The position numbers were made by a program, and so were the translations under genes. From Amphibalanus amphitrite (lineage: Eukaryota; Arthropoda; Thecostraca; Balanomorpha; Balanidae), in NCBI RefSeq assembly GCF_019059575.1, contig NW_024881988.1:372001-436000 (forward strand): a stretch of 64,000 bases of DNA, read 5' to 3'. Position 1 is the first letter of the stretch. Every line of letters starts with the position of its first letter. Of the stretch, positions 57,998-64,000 are shown in pieces. The notes under the pieces were generated by a model that was not told the origin of the DNA, ran no database searches, and saw only the letters and a list, made by a program, of their open reading frames with translations.

Positions 57998-58492
57998 AAT
58001 AAGACGTCGCAATCTATCTGTTGCCTAGCAAAGCACTGCGCGTTATAAGCATCCTCAGCGTCGCCAATGGCGCCATTTGCCAAGTCGCTCCACAAAATAA
58101 CACAACGCGCAGTTACTCCATAGCATGGATCCATCAGTCGGTCTGAGCTGTTGCCCTGAGGTCGAAAATAACTGCGCCTTCAGAACGGTCTGAAGTAATA
58201 AAGTTGCCTCTGCGTGTGGCTGACGCGTCCATGACTACGCCGTTTAATCAAACCCAGTTCTCGACAGCCATCCACATCACTAAAGCAATAATTCAGCCCC
58301 GGCCTGGAAACTCATGCAGTTCGCAAAGTTGCGCAATTTTGTGGCCAATCTTTTGCAGACTAGCGCGCATATTTCAGCGGACGTCAGTCGAAGCCTCTAG
58401 GCGTGATAGGATTGGTGTTTTAGGCTCTGGCAGTTGCTGACAGGTCTTTACCATCAGGTCAAGGTTACTATTCGTCGTTGAGTGGTCTACCA

Positions 58493-58548
58493 ATACGAGT
58501 AGCCTGCAGGCTACTCGTATCGTACATGTTAACTGCAGGTTAACATGT
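58493..58548. repeat. Two adjacent perfect palindromes, each centred on TGCAG
   Basis: The first is a 28-bp palindrome (58493-58520) with half-site ATACGAGTAGCCTG. Three bases later ACATGTTAAC (58524-58533) and GTTAACATGT (58539-58548) flank TGCAG. Confidence 0.93.
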
Positions 58549-59057
58549 TAACTCGCTACTGCAAAATGTGAGTTGAACTTTCATGATGCGTCTGTTGCAA
58601 TCTTGGCAAAGAGGCGGTGTCAGCTGAGTTGTGACATTAATCAAATCTGATTAATGATATTATATCGTACAAACGACTAATTCATGGATCGATCGCTTAC
58701 TACATTGAGTTCACGATGTTCAGTTATTTAGGTATTGGAATTGGAGAGTCTGACAGTAAACAAATATTTCCTTCGTCACACTCACAACCCAAGACCAGAA
58801 ATTCAGCTAATGGTTGATCTTCATCATCAGAAAAAAAAACATCCCACGCTTTCCACGAGGATGGCACAGCGAACTTTCTGACTCGAGTGCTTGCTGTTAA
58901 CTGTTTACCACTTTTGTGTTACGGTAGCCTTAGACAGCAGACACCTTCATTTCCACGAAAGTCAGCCGTAACATTGCGACAGTCATCCATTGTGACGTCT
59001 TTTCTGACGCGTAGTGGTGGCTCTATTTATCAGTGTGATCTAATTTATCATATGATC

Positions 59058-61377
59058 CAGTGGCGGCGGAAGGTAATTTTGAATGGGGGTGCAAAGTTTT
59101 CTCAAGAGGCCCTTCTGGAAGCTTTGGGCCCCCTTCAGCTTTTTTTTGAGTGATTTTTTTATTGATTTATGAAAAACAAAGATTTTGGAAAACTAGCCCC
59201 ATACACACAAGTTCTGTAAAAGGTTTGAAATTGCAGTGTACCTACCTGTCTCAAATAATGAAATCATATAAGGAAGCAAATGCAGCTAGTTTTTTATCGG
59301 CTAATCTTTTAGTCTAGCCACCACCCGCAGCGTCCCAACCACTTTTCTGGATCCGCAGAGGACCATTGAGGGCCCTACGAGACCGTTCCAAGAAGACCGT
59401 GTTTAGAAGCCCCTTGGAAACCGACCACATAGGGACTCCTCCAGAGACCTACATGACTCCCCAGACTGAATGAGCCCCCCGATCAGGGTCGGTCCCTTGA
59501 AAGTTGCTGAAAGTTTTCAGAAGGCAGAAAAGGCTCGAAAGTCTTTTGAGGGCTCTCAGAAACCGGCATCGGACCCCCAAAAAAGCCTGTATGGAGGCTT
59601 TCCAAAGCCGGGATGGAGGCCACAGGAGCCGATTTTTAGCCTAAAGAGCCGGTATGGAGGACTGAATAGAGGAAAGGGGTCTCAGTGGGGCCTTCAGGGG
59701 CAAACGTTTGAACCCCAAAAGTATGTGTGGGGTCTTAGAGGCAGGTAGACCCCTGGGGTATGCACGGGGTCCCAGGAGCTCGCGTGTGAGCCCTAATATT
59801 CGGCTGGCGGCTACTAGAACCAGCATGGGGATTCTTAGAAGCTGCTTAGACTCACATTTCATGGGTCATGAGTCCCAAGAGTCGATGTAGGGGCATAAAA
59901 GCCGGTGTAGGGCCCATGGCCCCACAAGTTCCGACATTGAGACTCTCAGAGGCCGGCGACGGGGCACCAATGAGCAGATAAAGTGCCTCAACAAGCCGAC
60001 ATGGGGCCTGAGAATCAGTGTGGAATTCTAGGAGCCTGCGTGAGCTCTCGGAGACCTTCGTATTTCGTAAGGTCCACAAAGGACGTTGGATCCTCTGAAT
60101 CTGAACTCTGCGGGGCCCTCAGAGGCCAGCATGTCTCCTGGCACCTGCCTGCGTTGAGTTGAGACCCTCCGAGGCCGTCGTAGGGTTCTTCAGAGGCCAG
60201 CGTTGGCCCTTGAAACCTTCGTTAGGCCCTAGAAGCCGTCAAGAAGGCCCTCTGAAAAAAGAGGGCCCTCAGAGGTCAGCATGGCCCCTGGAGCCTGTCT
60301 GCATCGAGGCCCTCAGAGGCCGTCTTGGGGCCCTCAGTCGCCAGTGTGGGCCTTTGGAGCTTGCGTTGGGTCTTAGAGACCATCGTGAGAGCCCAGAGAG
60401 GTCGTCGTCAGGGCCCTCAGACCCTCAGGGACCGTCCTGGGGTCCTCAAAAGTTGTTGTGAGGGCCTTTAGAAGCCTTCGAGAGGATCATCAGAGGTCGT
60501 CATGAGGGTCCTCGGCCATATTGAGGGTCTTCATGGGCCCTCAGATACCTTTGCAGGGCTCTCAGAGGCCTTGGTAAGACCGCTAGAGGCCATCGTTGTT
60601 AGGGCCCTCAATAGACCGTTGCAGAGCCCTCAGATGCCAGCATAGCCCGTGCAGCCTGGTTGTGTTGAGGCCCTCAGAGGCCGTCGCTGGGCCGTCTGAA
60701 GCCAAATGGGCCCTCAGACTTGAGTTGGGTCTAGGGCCGTCACAAGGGCCCTCAGAGACTGTCATAGAGGCCCTCAGAGGCCAGTGGGGCCCCTGGAGTC
60801 CTGTGGGACCCTCAGCGGTCGTCATGAGAGCCCTTAGTGGTCGTTATAGGGCCCCCGGGGACAGAGTTCGTCGTGAGAGCCCTCAGAGATCATCGTAAGG
60901 ACCCTCAGAGGCCGTCATAGGGGCCCTCAGAGGCCAGCGTGTCCCCTGGAGTCTCCTTGGGGCCCTGGAGTCTCTGTGGGGCCCTCAGCGGTCGTCATGA
61001 GGGCCTTAGTGGCCGTAGTAGGGCCCCAGGGGACAAAGCCCCCAGGTGGGAGCCCTCAGAGATCGTCATAAAAGGGCCCTCTGAGGCCGTCGTGGGGGCC
61101 CTCAGATGCCGCGTGGAGCAAACGCGGCTCGGGACACTTCTAGCCGGTGTGGGGGCCCCAAAGACTAGCATGGGGCGCTCCTGACCATAATTGGACATCC
61201 CGGATGATTCCACATCAGTGTTCGTTTCCCGATCACTGGTTTTCAGGAGAAATGTATTGGATGGTGCGACGGGCCCCTTGTACGGATTTTGGGGGTGCAA
61301 AAAGATATGTTTGCACCCCCATGTTTTTCGATGGGGGTGCAGCTGCACCCCCTGCACCCCCTATTCCGCCGCCACTG
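59058..61377. mobile_element. hAT-like non-autonomous element, 2.32 kb, minisatellite body
   Basis: CAGTGGCGGCGGAA at the left is exactly inverted at 61364-61377. Both flanks are ATATGATC (59050-59057, 61378-61385), a perfect 8-bp target duplication typical of hAT. GGGGGTGCA motifs lie just inside both ends. Nearly all the interior is a degenerate minisatellite. There is no transposase. Confidence 0.9.
59460..61180. repeat. Degenerate GGGCCCTCAGAGGCC minisatellite (second locus)
   Basis: Units of about 30-45 bp contain GGGCCCTCAGAGGCCGTC with changing tails. The order is patchy, so unit length drifts. It fills the hAT-like element at 59058-61377 and resembles, in reverse complement, the array at 29350-30424. 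Confidence 0.85.
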
Positions 61378-61494
61378 ATATGATCTGATCCGTAGCGTTC
61401 AAAAGGTGCGTGGAAATGTCCAATGGTCGTCTGTGCCATTGTCGACTTCCGTGTCCAGTATAATGTCATCAGATGGGCAGTGACCCTTGGCGGG

Positions 61495-64000
<2,506 letters not shown>

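Larger units (their letters stand above)
57375..59049. other. Upstream receptor intron or 5' region, no exon recognised
   Basis: I searched the minus strand for TM1-TM4 sequence and found none. Two foldback motifs are listed separately. Confidence 0.5.

Overview
This window is nuclear DNA of an invertebrate animal. Protein genes are split by spliceosomal introns, microsatellites are long, and DNA transposons and retroelements fill most of the space. The one well-supported host receptor gene is a leucokinin-type neuropeptide receptor, a family typical of arthropods and some other protostomes. An arthropod, perhaps a crustacean, is my inference; the species cannot be read from this sequence.

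Host genes. (1) A leucokinin-receptor-like GPCR lies on the minus strand with five in-phase exons between 57374 and 37802, covering extracellular loop 2 through the C-terminal tail. The exons for TM1-TM4 were not found and probably lie beyond 64000. (2) An apparently intronless RPUSD4-like mitochondrial RNA pseudouridine synthase lies at 13701-16100, minus strand. Its N-terminal extension is unusually long and carries three copies of an F-x-x-Q-Y-F motif. (3) Two weak exon-like stretches lie near 4.1 kb and 35.4 kb.

Mobile DNA, left to right. 0.7-3.7 kb: a 3'-truncated tyrosine-recombinase-type retroelement (58-bp tandem repeats, SGNH hydrolase, zinc-knuckle Gag, RT cut before its catalytic YxDD). 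5672-11910: a complete hAT transposon with 18-bp terminal inverted repeats, a perfect 8-bp target duplication and an open transposase. Its deletion derivative is at 48756-49867. 16.2-19.8 kb: foldback elements, including one built from an 18-bp palindrome and inserted into a TTAA-type element. 22.9-25.0 kb: a minisatellite-bodied hAT-like element interrupted by a TTAA-type element. 26823-34123: an element with the A1...B1-A2-B2 split direct repeats of Ngaro/PAT retroelements but no recognisable ORF. 38042-39970: a 1.9-kb element with 27-bp perfect TIRs inside a receptor intron. 42869-44063 and 55316-56490: further TTAA-type elements. 59058-61377: a hAT-like element with a perfect 8-bp target duplication whose body is almost entirely minisatellite.

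The most unusual signal is the TTAA/CCCGCGC family, with three copies complete at both ends, one interrupted copy and several fragments. Copies are packed with AGGTCA half-sites. At the tips they carry G-run/palindrome/C-run hairpins whose core sequence differs between copies while staying self-complementary.

All boundaries were read by eye. No alignment, database search or folding was run.
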